Part shown: positions 42,939 through 52,319 of the stretch, piece by piece | How positions within the stretch are numbered: position 1 is the stretch's first letter | Layout of the letters: each line of letters begins with the position of its first letter | Assembly: GCF_947488465.1 (NCBI RefSeq) | Contig: NZ_CANKZA010000001.1 | Location: forward strand, 372,001-436,000 | DNA: 64,000 nt | From: an uncultured Microbacterium sp. | GTDB taxonomy: Bacteria > Actinomycetota > Actinomycetes > Actinomycetales > Microbacteriaceae | Reading direction: 5' to 3' | Made by a program: the position numbers and the translations under genes | Notes under the pieces: generated by a model | Seen by the model: the letters and a program-made list of their open reading frames with translations, nothing else | Told to the model about the DNA's origin: nothing | Database searches by the model: none

Positions 42939-42961
42939 ATTGTTGTACCGCGTCCAACAAT
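42939..42961. promoter_or_regulatory. Palindromic operator between lipB and TetR gene
   Basis: ATTGTTG (42939-42945), a 9-nt spacer, then CAACAAT (42955-42961): a 23-bp perfect inverted repeat, AT-rich in a GC-rich region and 21 bp before the TetR start. Size and placement fit a TetR-family dimer site, which could govern lipBA as well as the regulator. Confidence 0.6.
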
Positions 42962-42982
42962 ATAGCCCGATACGATGCGAAA

Positions 42983-43531
42983 GTGAGTTCCGGTCGCCCC
43001 AAGTCCTCGTCGCGTGACACGTTGGCAGAGGCCGCCTGCGAACTGTTCCTCGAGCAGGGCTATGCGGCCACGTCTGTGTCGGATATCGCGGTGCGGGCCG
43101 GAGTGAGCCGATCGAGCTTCTTCAACTATTTCTCGTCGAAGTCAGACGTGATCTGGGGCGGATTCGACGCCCGTGCTCGGGCCGCGTGCGACGCAATCGC
43201 GCAGGCCGAGATACCGATCACGGCGTTGCGGGGCATCGCGGTGGGATTCGCTCCGGACAGCCTGGCGCTGGCCATCACCCACGCGGATGCGATGGGGCTC
43301 GCGCATGACCTCGACGCCGAACGTGCGCTGCGGCAGGCAGTGCTCGGGCGCGCGGTGAGTGATCGGCTGGTGGCGCAGGGGCACTCGCGTTTGGTAGCGG
43401 ATGTTCGTGGGGCAGCGGCGGGTGGGGCCGTCCTTGCTGCCGTGTGGGCGTGGTCCGCGGCGGGGCCCGCGCGCGCGGAGTTGGCTCCCGTCCTCGACGA
43501 AGCCCTCGCGATCACCGTTCCGAGTGCCTAG
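42983..43531 (+). CDS. TetR/AcrR family transcriptional regulator
   Basis: A 182-residue regulator with the TetR helix-turn-helix [20 protein letters not shown] followed by [25 protein letters not shown] (about 12-58) and a variable C-terminal ligand domain. The start is GTG 42983; there is no strong ribosome site. It is divergent from lipB with a symmetrical operator in between, suggesting autorepression and possibly a link to fatty acid or lipoate status. Ligand unknown. Confidence 0.9.
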   Translation: MSSGRPKSSSRDTLAEAACELFLEQGYAATSVSDIAVRAGVSRSSFFNYFSSKSDVIWGGFDARARAACDAIAQAEIPITALRGIAVGFAPDSLALAITHADAMGLAHDLDAERALRQAVLGRAVSDRLVAQGHSRLVADVRGAAAGGAVLAAVWAWSAAGPARAELAPVLDEALAITVPSA

Positions 43532-43577
43532 GCGCTCGGACAGGCATCTGCCGGCCGCCAGATAGAATCGGGGAATC

Positions 43578-45134
43578 ATGGCGACTTTCGGCACACTCAG
43601 CGATCGGCTGACAGAGACCTTCCGCAATCTCCGCACCAAAGGCAAGCTCACGCCTGCCGACGTGGACGGCACCGTCCGGGAGATCCGGCGCGCACTGCTC
43701 GACGCCGATGTCGCGCTCGTGGTCGTGAAAGAGTTCACCGGCAAGGTGCGCGAGCGTGCGCTGGGCGATGAAGTCAACAAGGCGCTGAATCCCGCGCAGC
43801 AGGTCGTGCAGATCGTCAATGAAGAACTCATCGCGATCCTCGGCGGTCAGCAGCGCCGGTTGCAGTTCGCCAAGACAGCGCCCACCGTGATCATGCTCGC
43901 GGGTCTCCAAGGGTCGGGAAAGACCACGTTCGCCGGAAAGCTCGCGAAGCAGCTCGAGAAGGACGGCCACACTCCGCTCCTCGTCGCCGCCGACCTCCAG
44001 CGTCCGAACGCCGTCACCCAGCTCCAGGTCGTTGCCGAGCAGGCTGGCGCTGCGGTGTACGCCCCCGAGCCCGGAAACGGCGTGGGGGACCCCGTGCGCG
44101 TCGCGCGCGACGGCGTCGAGACCGCTCGTCGTCAGCAGCACGACGTCGTGATCATCGACACGGCCGGGCGCCTCGGTGTGGATGCCGAGCTGATGAAGCA
44201 GGCATCCAACATTCGCAAGGCTGTGGACCCCGACGAAGTGCTCTTCGTGATCGACGCGATGATCGGCCAGGATGCCGTCACGACGGCCAAAGCCTTCCAG
44301 GACGGTGTCGATTTCACCGGTGTGGTTCTCTCCAAGCTCGACGGCGATGCGCGCGGTGGCGCGGCGCTGTCGGTGGCTTCCGTGACCGGACGTCCGATCA
44401 TCTACGCGTCCACGGGTGAGGGTCTCGACGACCTCGAGGCATTCCACCCCGACCGCATGGCGAGCCGCATCCTGGATCTCGGCGACATTCTCACCCTGAT
44501 CGAGCAGGCCCAGACCGCGTTCGATGAAGCCGAAGCCATGAAGATGGCCGAGAAGCTCGCGACCGAGCAGTTCACTCTCGAAGACTTCCTCGACCAGCTT
44601 CAGCAGATGAAGAAGATGGGTTCGATGAAGAAGATGCTCGGGATGCTCCCGGGTATGGGTCAGATGAAGCAGCAGCTGGACAACTTCGACGACAAGGAGA
44701 TCGATCGCACCGAGGCGATCATCCGCTCGATGACGGTCGCCGAGCGCCGCAATCCCAAGCTTCTCAACGGTTCGCGCCGCCTGCGTATCGCGCGCGGATC
44801 GGGCATGACGGTCACCGACGTCAATCAGCTCGTGCAGCGTTTCGACCAGGCCGCGAAGATGATGAGGACCGTCGCCCGTGGCGGAGTCCCCAATATTCCC
44901 GGAATGGGACCGATGGGCGGAAAGCCCGGCGCCTCGGCCAAGCGCGGCGGCAAGCAGAAGGCGAAGAGCACGGGTTCACGCTCCGGCAACCCCGCCAAGC
45001 GCGCGGCAGAGAACGCGGGGATCGCAGCCACGACCTCCACCCCAACCGGATCCGGCTTCGGCCTCGGCGGGCCTGCGGCAGAGCCGACGGCCGAGGATTT
45101 GGCTCAGATCCAGAAGCTCTTCGGCAAGAGCTGA
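43578..45134 (+). CDS. ffh: Signal recognition particle protein Ffh
   Basis: The SRP54 GTPase (518 residues) that binds signal sequences and 4.5S RNA. The N domain spans about 1-95, and the G domain has VIMLAGLQGSGKTTFAGKLA, VIIDTAGRLGVDAELM, SKLDGDARGGAALS. The methionine-rich M domain follows (about 330-440, MKKMGSMKKMLGMLPGMGQM) with the RNA-binding IxRSMTxxER-type helix (IIRSMTVAERRNPKLLNGSRR in two parts). A lineage-typical Gly/Lys/Ala tail ends the protein. TAGAAT at 43563-43568 is a likely -10 element giving a very short leader of about 3 nt. Confidence 0.97.
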   Translation: MATFGTLSDRLTETFRNLRTKGKLTPADVDGTVREIRRALLDADVALVVVKEFTGKVRERALGDEVNKALNPAQQVVQIVNEELIAILGGQQRRLQFAKTAPTVIMLAGLQGSGKTTFAGKLAKQLEKDGHTPLLVAADLQRPNAVTQLQVVAEQAGAAVYAPEPGNGVGDPVRVARDGVETARRQQHDVVIIDTAGRLGVDAELMKQASNIRKAVDPDEVLFVIDAMIGQDAVTTAKAFQDGVDFTGVVLSKLDGDARGGAALSVASVTGRPIIYASTGEGLDDLEAFHPDRMASRILDLGDILTLIEQAQTAFDEAEAMKMAEKLATEQFTLEDFLDQLQQMKKMGSMKKMLGMLPGMGQMKQQLDNFDDKEIDRTEAIIRSMTVAERRNPKLLNGSRRLRIARGSGMTVTDVNQLVQRFDQAAKMMRTVARGGVPNIPGMGPMGGKPGASAKRGGKQKAKSTGSRSGNPAKRAAENAGIAATTSTPTGSGFGLGGPAAEPTAEDLAQIQKLFGKS

Positions 45135-45147
45135 GCGTCGTCGCGCG

Positions 45148-46311
45148 TCAAGTGCCGAGCGACGCGAGATGGTCGCGCAGCGTGGGTCCGGCGCGGAACT
45201 CGCGGATCAAGTGCTGCACGACCGCACGGAGATCTCCGTCTGCCTCGTCGGCAACCCGCATCTGACGCGTCGAGCTTGCGCCGCGCGAGATGATCGTCTC
45301 GACTTCGGCGAACTCGCGTGAGCAGTGCAGATCAGCGGCGACTGGCCCGAGGGCGATGAGCGTTTCGCGAAGGTGGTCGTCGACCGGGCGTTGCGTCCCA
45401 TCCCGGTCGACAATGACCCGCGCATCCAACCCGTAGCGGGCGGCCCGCCACTTGTTCTCCCGGACGAACCACGGCTGCAGCGAGGGTAATTCGCGGCCCG
45501 CATCGAGCTCACGGGAGAAGTGCTCGACCAGGACCTGGACGAGCGCGGCTACGGCGGCCATCTCCGGAAGAGTGGACATCCCGTCGCAGGTACGGACCTC
45601 GATCGTCCCCCAGCGGGGGGCGGGTCGGATGTCCCAGCGCACTTCGGTCGAGTCGTCGAGCACGCCCGTGCGCACGAGATCCTCGAGATACGACTCGTAC
45701 TGTGACCAGTCGGTCAGCGGCCAGGGGAGTCCTGCCGTCGGGAGCTGCTGGAAGACGAGTGCGCGGTTGGACGCGTATCCGGTGCGCTCGCCCGCCCAGA
45801 ACGGACTCGATGCGGAGAGCGCCTGCAGATGCGGAAGGTAGATCGCGAGCGCGTTGATGATCGGGAAGACCTTGTTCACATCATCCACGCCGATATGCAC
45901 GTGGATACCCCAGATCATCATGTTGCGACCCCACCACTGAGTGCGCTCGATGAGCTTGTGATAGCGCGTCTTGTCGGTGACCTGCTGTTCGTACCACTGC
46001 GCGAACGGATGGCTGCCGGCGCAGAGGAGTTCAACGCCGAGCGGATCGGTGATCGTGCGGACTTCCGCGATCGCGTCGGCGATGTCATCGACGACCGCGG
46101 CAACGGTGTCACCGATTCCGCTCGTGACCTCGATCGTGTTGGTCAGCAGTTCACCCGTGATCGTGTAGCGCTCCAGCGCATCACGTTCCCCCAGAGCCGC
46201 GAGGATCTCGGGTGCGCGGGGGACCAGGTCGCCGGTCTTCCCGTCGGCCAACATGAGTTCCCATTCCAGGCCCACGGACGAGCGGGCGGATGTGGCGAAC
46301 GGCTCCGTCAT
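45148..46311 (-). CDS. Glutamate--cysteine ligase family 2 (YbdK-like carboxylate-amine ligase)
   Basis: A 387-residue GCS2-family ligase. The N terminus has SVGLEWELMLADGKTGDLVP, the metal-binding Glu-x-Glu pair, followed by GELLTNTIEVTSG and WGIHVHIGVDD, then RTCDGMSTLPEMAAVAALV near the C terminus. The family forms gamma-glutamyl amides with ATP; in organisms with mycothiol instead of glutathione the true product is uncertain. ATG 46311 is used (MTEPFATSARSS). It is convergent with ffh. Confidence 0.88.
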   Translation of the reverse strand: MTEPFATSARSSVGLEWELMLADGKTGDLVPRAPEILAALGERDALERYTITGELLTNTIEVTSGIGDTVAAVVDDIADAIAEVRTITDPLGVELLCAGSHPFAQWYEQQVTDKTRYHKLIERTQWWGRNMMIWGIHVHIGVDDVNKVFPIINALAIYLPHLQALSASSPFWAGERTGYASNRALVFQQLPTAGLPWPLTDWSQYESYLEDLVRTGVLDDSTEVRWDIRPAPRWGTIEVRTCDGMSTLPEMAAVAALVQVLVEHFSRELDAGRELPSLQPWFVRENKWRAARYGLDARVIVDRDGTQRPVDDHLRETLIALGPVAADLHCSREFAEVETIISRGASSTRQMRVADEADGDLRAVVQHLIREFRAGPTLRDHLASLGT

Positions 46312-46496
46312 CCGCACAGTCTGACACGCGAACGGCTGTGGTTCGCGGCATGGCCCATGATCTGGCAAAATAGACGGTTGGACCACTTGCTCGACCCTCT
46401 CATCCCGCAAACAGGTCCATCACAGAGCTTCCGCCGGGTGTGCACCCCACAGCCCAGGCGACGTTCATCAACTCACAACAGCACTCAAGGAGAACT

Positions 46497-46925
46497 GTGG
46501 CTGTCAAGATCCGTCTCAAGCGCCTCGGCAAGATCCGCGCACCCTACTACCGCATCGTCGTCGCCGACTCGCGCACCAAGCGCGATGGTCGCGTCATCGA
46601 AGAGATCGGCAAGTACCACCCCACCGAGGAGCCCTCGTTCATCGAGGTCGACTCCGAGCGGGCTCAGTACTGGCTCTCGGTCGGCGCTCAGCCCACCGAG
46701 CAGGTCGCCGCGCTCCTGAAGCTCACGGGTGACTGGGGCAAGTTCCAGGGCGACGCCGACGCGGTCTCGACCGTCAAGGTCAAGGCTGCCAAGGAAGAGT
46801 TCCAGGTCGACGCCGCCAAGAAGTCCGTCGTCAAGCCGAAGGCCGAGAAGAAGGCCGAGGAGCCTGCTGCTCCTGCTGCCGACGACGCCGACGCGCCCGC
46901 CGCCGACGCCACGGACGCAGAGTAA
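46497..46925 (+). CDS. rpsP: 30S ribosomal protein S16
   Basis: S16 starting (GTG) [20 protein letters not shown], with AAGGAGAAC upstream. The core (about 1-85) is standard; the protein is 142 residues because of a Lys/Ala then Asp/Ala-rich acidic tail ([20 protein letters not shown]) of about 45 residues, common in actinobacteria. First gene of rpsP-khpA-rimM-trmD. Confidence 0.96.
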   Translation: MAVKIRLKRLGKIRAPYYRIVVADSRTKRDGRVIEEIGKYHPTEEPSFIEVDSERAQYWLSVGAQPTEQVAALLKLTGDWGKFQGDADAVSTVKVKAAKEEFQVDAAKKSVVKPKAEKKAEEPAAPAADDADAPAADATDAE

Positions 46926-46930
46926 TCACG

Positions 46931-47161
46931 GTGCTGGCCGCCGCGCTCGAGCACATCGTCAAGGGGATCGTCGATCACCCGGACGATGTCGCCATCCGAT
47001 CCTCTACGTCACCCCGCGGTGACGTGCTCGAGGTGCGCGTGCACCCCGATGACCGTGGACGGGTGATCGGGCGCGGCGGACGCACTGCCAAGGCGCTGCG
47101 CACCCTGGTATCGGCTCTCGCCGATGGTGCGCGCGTCCGCGTCGACGTCGCGGACGACTGA
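46931..47161 (+). CDS. khpA: KH-domain RNA-binding protein KhpA
   Basis: A 76-residue single KH domain with the RNA-binding G-x-x-G loop in RVIGRGGRTAKALRTLVSAL. The start is GTG 46931, 5 bp after rpsP; KhpA-type proteins almost always sit between rpsP and rimM. They bind many RNAs with partner KhpB/Jag (not in the window). Confidence 0.93.
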   Translation: MLAAALEHIVKGIVDHPDDVAIRSSTSPRGDVLEVRVHPDDRGRVIGRGGRTAKALRTLVSALADGARVRVDVADD

Positions 47162-47162
47162 C

Positions 47163-47750
47163 GTGGCTGCCGGACCTGCGCGCACGCAGCTGCGTGTCGG
47201 GCGCCTCGTCAAGGCTCATGGCCTGAAGGGCGCTCTGAAGCTCGAGCTCTACACCGACGATCCGGACGGGCGCTTCGTCCCCGGCGCCGTCTTCACTCTG
47301 CAGGTGCCGGAATCGTCGCCCTGGCACGGGAAGACCGTGACTGTTCGGGAGTTCCGGTGGATGAACTCGCACCCCGTTGTCTTCTTCGAGGACATCGAAG
47401 ACCGCGAAGGTGCCGACACGATTGTGCGCGCGATCCTCTGGGTCGATCAGGACGTCACCGAGGGCGCGGTCGAAGAGGATGCCTGGTTCGATCATCAGCT
47501 CGTCGGACTCGACGTCATCCGTGACGGTGCCTCGATCGGCCGCATCATCCGGGTCGACCACCTGCCGTCCCAGGACCTGTTGATCGTTGCTCCCGCGGAC
47601 GGCGATGGCGAGATCCTCGTGCCCTTCGTCGCCGCGATCGTGCCCGAAGTCGACCCGGTCGCGGGTCACGTCGTGGTCACCCCGCCGCCGGGACTCTTCG
47701 AAGATCTCCCGACCGATGCTGGCGAGACGGAAGAGACACCCGAGGACTGA
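47163..47750 (+). CDS. rimM: Ribosome maturation factor RimM
   Basis: A 195-residue 16S maturation factor binding S19. The N-terminal RimM fold starts [20 protein letters not shown]; the PRC-barrel half has DQLVGL-type sequence [20 protein letters not shown] and [16 protein letters not shown] 47163 begins one base after khpA. Confidence 0.95.
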   Translation: MAAGPARTQLRVGRLVKAHGLKGALKLELYTDDPDGRFVPGAVFTLQVPESSPWHGKTVTVREFRWMNSHPVVFFEDIEDREGADTIVRAILWVDQDVTEGAVEEDAWFDHQLVGLDVIRDGASIGRIIRVDHLPSQDLLIVAPADGDGEILVPFVAAIVPEVDPVAGHVVVTPPPGLFEDLPTDAGETEETPED

Positions 47751-47751
47751 C

Positions 47752-48453
47752 GTGCGCATCGACGTCGTCACGATTTTCCCCACCTTCTTCGACATCCTGG
47801 ATGTCTCGCTCCTGGGCAAGGCCCGCGGGGCAGGGCTGCTCGATGTCCGCATCCATGATCTGCGCGCACACACGCACGACCGCCACCGCACGGTAGACGA
47901 TTCGCCGTACGGCGGCGGCGCGGGAATGGTCATGAAGCCGGAGCCCTGGGGCGACGCGCTCGACGAGATCGCGCGTCCGGCGGATGCCGACATCCGGCCG
48001 ACGATCATCTTCCCCTCGCCTGCCGGGGAGCTCTTCACCCAGGCGACCGCGCGCGACCTGTCGACACGCAGCCATCTCGTGTTCGGCTGCGGGCGGTACG
48101 AGGGCATCGACGAGCGTGTGTTCGCCTACGCGGCCACGCTCGGCGAGGTGCGTCTCGTCAGCCTGGGCGATTATGTCCTCAACGGGGGAGAAGTCGCTTC
48201 GATGGCGATGATCGAGGCGATCGGGCGGCTCGTCCCGGGCGTCGTCGGAAACCCGGAGAGCTTGGTCGAGGAATCACACGAGGACGGTCTTCTCGAGTAT
48301 CCGTCGTACACGAAGCCCGCGTCCTGGCGGGGATACGACGTCCCCGATGTGCTGCTCAGCGGTCATCACGGACGCGTGGCGCAATGGCGCCGCGAGCAGC
48401 AGATCGAGCGCACGCGTGAGCGCCGCCCCGATCTGCTTCGGGATCAGGACTGA
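47752..48453 (+). CDS. trmD: tRNA (guanine(37)-N(1))-methyltransferase
   Basis: A SPOUT (trefoil-knot) methyltransferase of 233 residues that methylates G37 of tRNAs with CNG-type anticodons. [38 protein letters not shown], and the knot sequence [14 protein letters not shown] with [15 protein letters not shown] are all present. Start GTG 47752. Its TGA lies 2 bp from the map stop inside a perfect 14-bp palindrome. Confidence 0.97.
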   Translation: MRIDVVTIFPTFFDILDVSLLGKARGAGLLDVRIHDLRAHTHDRHRTVDDSPYGGGAGMVMKPEPWGDALDEIARPADADIRPTIIFPSPAGELFTQATARDLSTRSHLVFGCGRYEGIDERVFAYAATLGEVRLVSLGDYVLNGGEVASMAMIEAIGRLVPGVVGNPESLVEESHEDGLLEYPSYTKPASWRGYDVPDVLLSGHHGRVAQWRREQQIERTRERRPDLLRDQD

Positions 48454-48455
48454 CG

Positions 48456-49238
48456 TCAGTCGACGCCGAGGAATGACCGGTCGGTCAGGACGATCGGTCC
48501 ATCCTCGGTGATCGCGATGGTGTGCTCGGAGTGTGCCCCGCGTGAGCCGTCGACGCTGCGCAGCGTCCACCCGTCGGGGTCGGTGACGAGTTCGTCGGTC
48601 GTCTGCAGAAACCAGGGCTCGAGCGCGAGGACGAGTCCTGCGCGGAGCGGGTAGCCGCGGCCGGGTTTGCCGTCGTTCGCGACGTGCGGGTCGCCGTGCA
48701 TGACGCGACCGACACCGTGGCCACCGAAATCCATGTTGATGTCGTAGCCGTCGCCGCGGGCGACGTCACCGATCGCGGACGAGATGTCACCGATCCGGTT
48801 GCCGACGACCGCAGCGGCGATCGCGGCATCCAAGGCGCGGCGCGTCGTGTCGATCAGCGCGAGATCCTCGTCGCGCGGGGTGCCGACGACGAACGAAACG
48901 GCCGAGTCTGCGACCCACCCGCCCTGCGCGACGGCGAAGTCGAGCGAGACGAGGTCACCGTCGCGCAGGTCGTAGTCGAACGGGAGGCCGTGCAGGACGG
49001 CGTCGTTGACCGATGTGCAGATGACCTTTCCGAACGGGCTGGCGCCGAAGGATGGGTGGTAGTCGATGTAGCAGGATTCCGCCCCCGCGCGTCGGATCAA
49101 CTCGTGTGCGCGGCGGTCGATCGACAGCAGGTTCGTCCCCACTGCGGTCTCCGCGCGCAACGTGGCGAGCGTCTCCGCGACGAATCGGCCGACCGGCCGC
49201 ATCGCATCGATCTCGGCGGGGGTGCGCAGCTCGATCAT
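48456..49238 (-). CDS. map: Type I methionine aminopeptidase
   Basis: Removes N-terminal Met from nascent proteins (260 residues). The pita-bread metallopeptidase ligands are visible: DYHPSFGASPFGKVICTSVN with the conserved His, GDLVSLDFAVAQGGWVADSA (Asp pair), GGHGVGRVMHGDPHV (His) and VLALEPWFLQ (Glu), with a final Glu in AHSEHTIAI. ATG 49238 has AAAGGA upstream. Convergent with trmD. Confidence 0.95.
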   Translation of the reverse strand: MIELRTPAEIDAMRPVGRFVAETLATLRAETAVGTNLLSIDRRAHELIRRAGAESCYIDYHPSFGASPFGKVICTSVNDAVLHGLPFDYDLRDGDLVSLDFAVAQGGWVADSAVSFVVGTPRDEDLALIDTTRRALDAAIAAAVVGNRIGDISSAIGDVARGDGYDINMDFGGHGVGRVMHGDPHVANDGKPGRGYPLRAGLVLALEPWFLQTTDELVTDPDGWTLRSVDGSRGAHSEHTIAITEDGPIVLTDRSFLGVD

Positions 49239-49277
49239 CGTGATCCTTTCCTCAGCCTCCATTGTGTCTGACCGGCG

Positions 49278-49785
49278 TACGATCGAGGACATGTGGTTGC
49301 GTCGCGCGTTCTTCCAGTGGCTGATTCCGGCCGCCTTCGTGTTGCCTCTGTGGTTGTTCGTCGGCTGGATCATCTTCGGAGCCAGCCCGTGGGCGTTGCT
49401 CTGGGTGTTCGTCTCGGTGCCGGTCGTGTTCATCGGGCAACTGGTGCTCGCCCTCCTGGTGCGTGCGCGCGGCACGGTCCGCACGGAGCGTGCCGTCTCC
49501 TGGACGGATGTCGCGCTGTTCGGATCCTGGCATGCGCTGCTCATCGCGCTCGGAGTGTTCTCGAACCCGTGGTGGTGGCTCGTCCTCGGAATCACCGTGG
49601 CCGTCGGCATCGCTCTGCTGTGGACGCAACTCTGGGAACTCTGGCGCGAAGCCAAGCCGACCGCCGCCCTCCGGCACACTGCTGAGGGCGTGGCCTACAT
49701 CCCCGCACCGCGGTCCGACGCGGCGCAGGGTGGCCTTCCGGAGGTCATCGTGGTCACCGAGCGCCCGGCACCGCCCGCATCCTGA
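49278..49785 (+). CDS. Small four-helix membrane protein (CDS 49291-49785)
   Basis: The coding part is ATG 49291 to 49785, 164 residues, with four hydrophobic segments (about 8-30, 34-58, 78-98, 100-120), many Trp residues, and a soluble C-terminal tail of about 40 residues. I do not recognise a family; uncharacterised membrane proteins of this size often neighbour map or rplS in Microbacteriaceae. The preceding TACGAT (49278-49283) ends seven bases before the ATG and can act as a leaderless -10 element; a GAGGA also lies in between. The feature start includes that element. Confidence 0.7.
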
Positions 49786-49803
49786 ATCGCGTTCGACGCG
49801 GGT

Positions 49804-49832
49804 TTGGTGCGTGCCCCCGTCCATGGCAGAAT
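49804..49832 (+). promoter_or_regulatory. Promoter of rplS
   Basis: TTGGTG (49804-49809), a 17-bp spacer, CAGAAT (49827-49832). It leaves a 5' leader of about 125 nt before rplS, long enough for autoregulatory structure, though I see no well-defined motif in it. Confidence 0.55.
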
Positions 49833-49963
49833 GGACGTTCGTGTCCTGAACCAGCTCTGCCTCAGGGGAGCACGGCATCGCGGAAACGCCTGCCTCGGAC
49901 GCACACCACCTTTTCCTCTTACATTTTGCGGTCGACCTGATGCGGTCGCAGGAAGTGACGATC

Positions 49964-50311
49964 ATGCAGATCCTCGACTCCGTCGATGCGGCTTCGCTCC
50001 GCTCCGACATTCCCGAATTCGGCCCCGGCGACACTGTCAAGGTCCACGTCAACATCACCGAGGGAACCCGTTCCCGTGTCCAGGTCTTCCAGGGCGTCGT
50101 CATCGGCCGCTCCGGTGATGGTGTGCGCGAGACGTTCTGCGTCCGCAAGATCAGCTTCCAGGTGGGCGTCGAGCGCACGTTCCCCGTGCACAGCCCGGTG
50201 ATCGACCACATCGAGGTCGTCACTCGCGGTGACGTGCGCCGCGCGAAGCTGTACTACCTCCGCGAACTCCGCGGCAAGAAGGCCAAGATCAAGGAGAAGC
50301 GCGACCGCTGA
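49964..50311 (+). CDS. rplS: 50S ribosomal protein L19
   Basis: L19 (115 residues) beginning [19 protein letters not shown], with [16 protein letters not shown] and [20 protein letters not shown] in the expected places. An in-frame ATG at 49940 lies upstream, but AGGAAG before 49964 and family length favour the shorter start. It has its own promoter and terminator, so it is monocistronic. Confidence 0.96.
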   Translation: MQILDSVDAASLRSDIPEFGPGDTVKVHVNITEGTRSRVQVFQGVVIGRSGDGVRETFCVRKISFQVGVERTFPVHSPVIDHIEVVTRGDVRRAKLYYLRELRGKKAKIKEKRDR

Positions 50312-50328
50312 GTCGCTCGCTCGTCTCC

Positions 50329-50367
50329 GACGGATGCCCCGGGTTTTCCCGGGGCATCCGTCGTTTC
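50329..50367 (+). terminator. Rho-independent terminator after rplS
   Basis: A 15-bp perfect stem GACGGATGCCCCGGG / CCCGGGGCATCCGTC with a TTTT loop, followed by GTTTCT. Confidence 0.85.
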
Positions 50368-50470
50368 TCCGGCGACGCCCTCGCCGAGCCGTGCGCACGA
50401 CGGTGCGCCGGATGTGCGACGCTTGACAGCGGAGATCCGACACACGGGTCGGCCCACCAGAAGGACGAGA

Positions 50471-51208
50471 ATGACCTCCGAGACCACCGCCACACCCCGT
50501 GGCGCGCTGCCCGTCTCCCGTCGCCGTGGTGCCTGGCCACTCGTGCGCGACATCCTGGTGATCCTCCTCATCGCCATCGTGGTGTCGTTTCTCATCAAGA
50601 CCTTCCTCGTGCGCTCGTTCTACATCCCCTCGGGGTCGATGGAACAGACACTGCAGAGCAAGGACCGCATCCTGGTCGACGAACTGACTCCGCGGTTCGG
50701 TGGGTACGACCGTGGTGACATCGTGGTCTTCCGGGATCCGGGCGGGTGGTTGCCGGCGGAATCAGCACCCGCGCAGAGCCTTCCCGTGCAAGCCGTCGAC
50801 TGGCTGCTGTCGGTCGTCGGGCTGTCCGCGCCGGACAGCAAGGATCACCTCATCAAACGCATCATCGGTGTCGGAGGAGACCACGTCGTGTGCTGCAACG
50901 CACTGGGGCAGATCACGGTCAACGACACCCCGATCGACGAGACCGCGTACCTCAATCTCGCGGAAGGGCAGACCGCGCCTGAGGTGGTGTCCTTCGACGT
51001 CACCGTCCCGGAAGGGTCGTTGTGGGTCCTGGGTGACAATCGTGACCACTCCCGCGACTCGCGCTTCAACGTCGATCAGCCGTCGCAGGGCTTCGTGCCG
51101 ATCGACAATGTCGTCGGTCGCGCGTTCCTCATCACCTGGCCGCTCCCGAGATTCGGCGCGCTCGACTTCCACCACGAGGTCTTCGATGGGGTCCCGGACG
51201 CGCAATGA
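50471..51208 (+). CDS. lepB: Signal peptidase I
   Basis: A membrane-anchored leader peptidase (245 residues). One membrane helix (about 26-45, DILVILLIAIVVSFLIK) precedes the catalytic Ser in YIPSGSMEQTL (S56) and Lys in HLIKRIIGVGGD (K129), then the conserved box GSLWVLGDNRDHSRDSR. ATG 50471 has AGAAGGACG upstream. It overlaps rnhB by ATGA. Confidence 0.96.
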   Translation: MTSETTATPRGALPVSRRRGAWPLVRDILVILLIAIVVSFLIKTFLVRSFYIPSGSMEQTLQSKDRILVDELTPRFGGYDRGDIVVFRDPGGWLPAESAPAQSLPVQAVDWLLSVVGLSAPDSKDHLIKRIIGVGGDHVVCCNALGQITVNDTPIDETAYLNLAEGQTAPEVVSFDVTVPEGSLWVLGDNRDHSRDSRFNVDQPSQGFVPIDNVVGRAFLITWPLPRFGALDFHHEVFDGVPDAQ

Positions 51209-51864
51209 CGCTCGTGAGCCCGCGGCTGACCATCGAGCGTCGCCTGCTGCGCGAGCACGCGCTCATCATCGCGTGCGACGAAGTCGGTCGTGGCGCGTTG
51301 GCAGGTCCCGTCGCGGTGGGCGCGATCGTGATGGATGCTGCTGGCGCCCGCCGCCGGATCCCCGAGGGTTTGAGGGATTCGAAGCTCGTCTCCGAGCGCC
51401 ATCGCCCCGCCGTGGCCGAACGCGCGGCGGGGTGGGTACAGGCATCCAGTGTGGGATGGGCGTCGGCCGCCGAGATCGATGATGTCGGCATCATCCGCGC
51501 GCTGGGTCTTGCCGCGCTCCGCGCTATCGCGGATCTTCGTGGCATCGGTGTCGTTCCGGAAGAGGCCGTCGTGATTCTCGACGGCAACCACGACTACATC
51601 ACCCCGGCCGGGGGAGCAGGACTGCATGTTCGGCCGATCGTGAAGGCCGACCGGGACTGCGCCTCGGCCGCGGCGGCGTCGGTGTTGGCCAAGGTGGCAC
51701 GCGACGATCTGATGGTCGCTCTGCACGATGAGCATCCTGCCTACGCCTGGGCGCGCAACAAAGGCTATGCGAGCGCGGTACATCGTGAGGCGATCCGCTC
51801 TCACGGGCTGAGTCGTCACCATCGGTCCTCCTGGGCGATCGCCGACGCCCCGACGCTGTTCTGA
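51205..51864 (+). CDS. rnhB: Ribonuclease HII
   Basis: Cleaves RNA of RNA-DNA hybrids and misincorporated ribonucleotides (219 residues). The catalytic Asp-Glu are in IIACDEVGRGALAGPVAVGA, with DGNHDYI (third Asp) and KADRDCASAAAASVLAKVAR. Coupled by ATGA to lepB. Confidence 0.95.
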   Translation: MTLVSPRLTIERRLLREHALIIACDEVGRGALAGPVAVGAIVMDAAGARRRIPEGLRDSKLVSERHRPAVAERAAGWVQASSVGWASAAEIDDVGIIRALGLAALRAIADLRGIGVVPEEAVVILDGNHDYITPAGGAGLHVRPIVKADRDCASAAAASVLAKVARDDLMVALHDEHPAYAWARNKGYASAVHREAIRSHGLSRHHRSSWAIADAPTLF

Positions 51865-51892
51865 GCCGCGCGACATCTAGACTGGAAGCACC

Positions 51893-52216
51893 ATGGACGA
51901 CGAAGTATTCGAGGACTACGACCGCGAGCTGGAATTGGCGCTCTACAAGGAGTACCGCGACGTCGTTTCGCAGTTTCAGTACGTGATCGAGACCGAGCGT
52001 CGGTTCTATCTGGCCAACGACGTGAACGTCGTCCGGCGCGATACCGAACACGATTTCTACTTCGAGATCTCGATGACCGACGTCTGGGTGTGGGATATCT
52101 ATCGCGCGGACCGCTTCGTGAAGTCGGTGCGGGTGCTGACCTTCAAGGACGTCAACGTCGAGGAGTTGCAGCGGCGCGATTTCCAGATTCCCGACGAATT
52201 GTCGCTCGACTCCTGA
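51893..52216 (+). CDS. DUF2469 family protein
   Basis: A 107-residue, highly conserved actinobacterial protein with EDYDRELELALYKEYRDVVS and ETERRFYLANDVNV. It almost always follows rnhB; its function is unknown. TAGACT (51878-51883) plus GGAAGC lie just upstream of ATG 51893, giving a leader of about 3 nt if that is the -10 element. Confidence 0.9.
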   Translation: MDDEVFEDYDRELELALYKEYRDVVSQFQYVIETERRFYLANDVNVVRRDTEHDFYFEISMTDVWVWDIYRADRFVKSVRVLTFKDVNVEELQRRDFQIPDELSLDS

Positions 52217-52319
52217 TCTGAGGGGCATCGCTTCCTCCCCAGACGACTGATCGGCGCGACTGTCCACCGATCGTCGTCGCCCTGCAGTCTGCGCGCTGTG
52301 ACGCGGGCACCATGCCGTT

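Noticed and set aside
43520..43539. Hairpin CCGAGTGCC-TA-GGCGCTCGG at the end of the TetR gene
   Set aside because: It contains a mismatch-type G-T pair, has no T-tract and overlaps the stop codon; too weak to call a terminator.
48448..48461. Perfect 14-bp palindrome GACTGACGTCAGTC at the trmD/map junction
   Set aside because: It is produced by two convergent genes each ending in an Asp codon and TGA with 2 bp between; symmetry by coding coincidence is a sufficient explanation.
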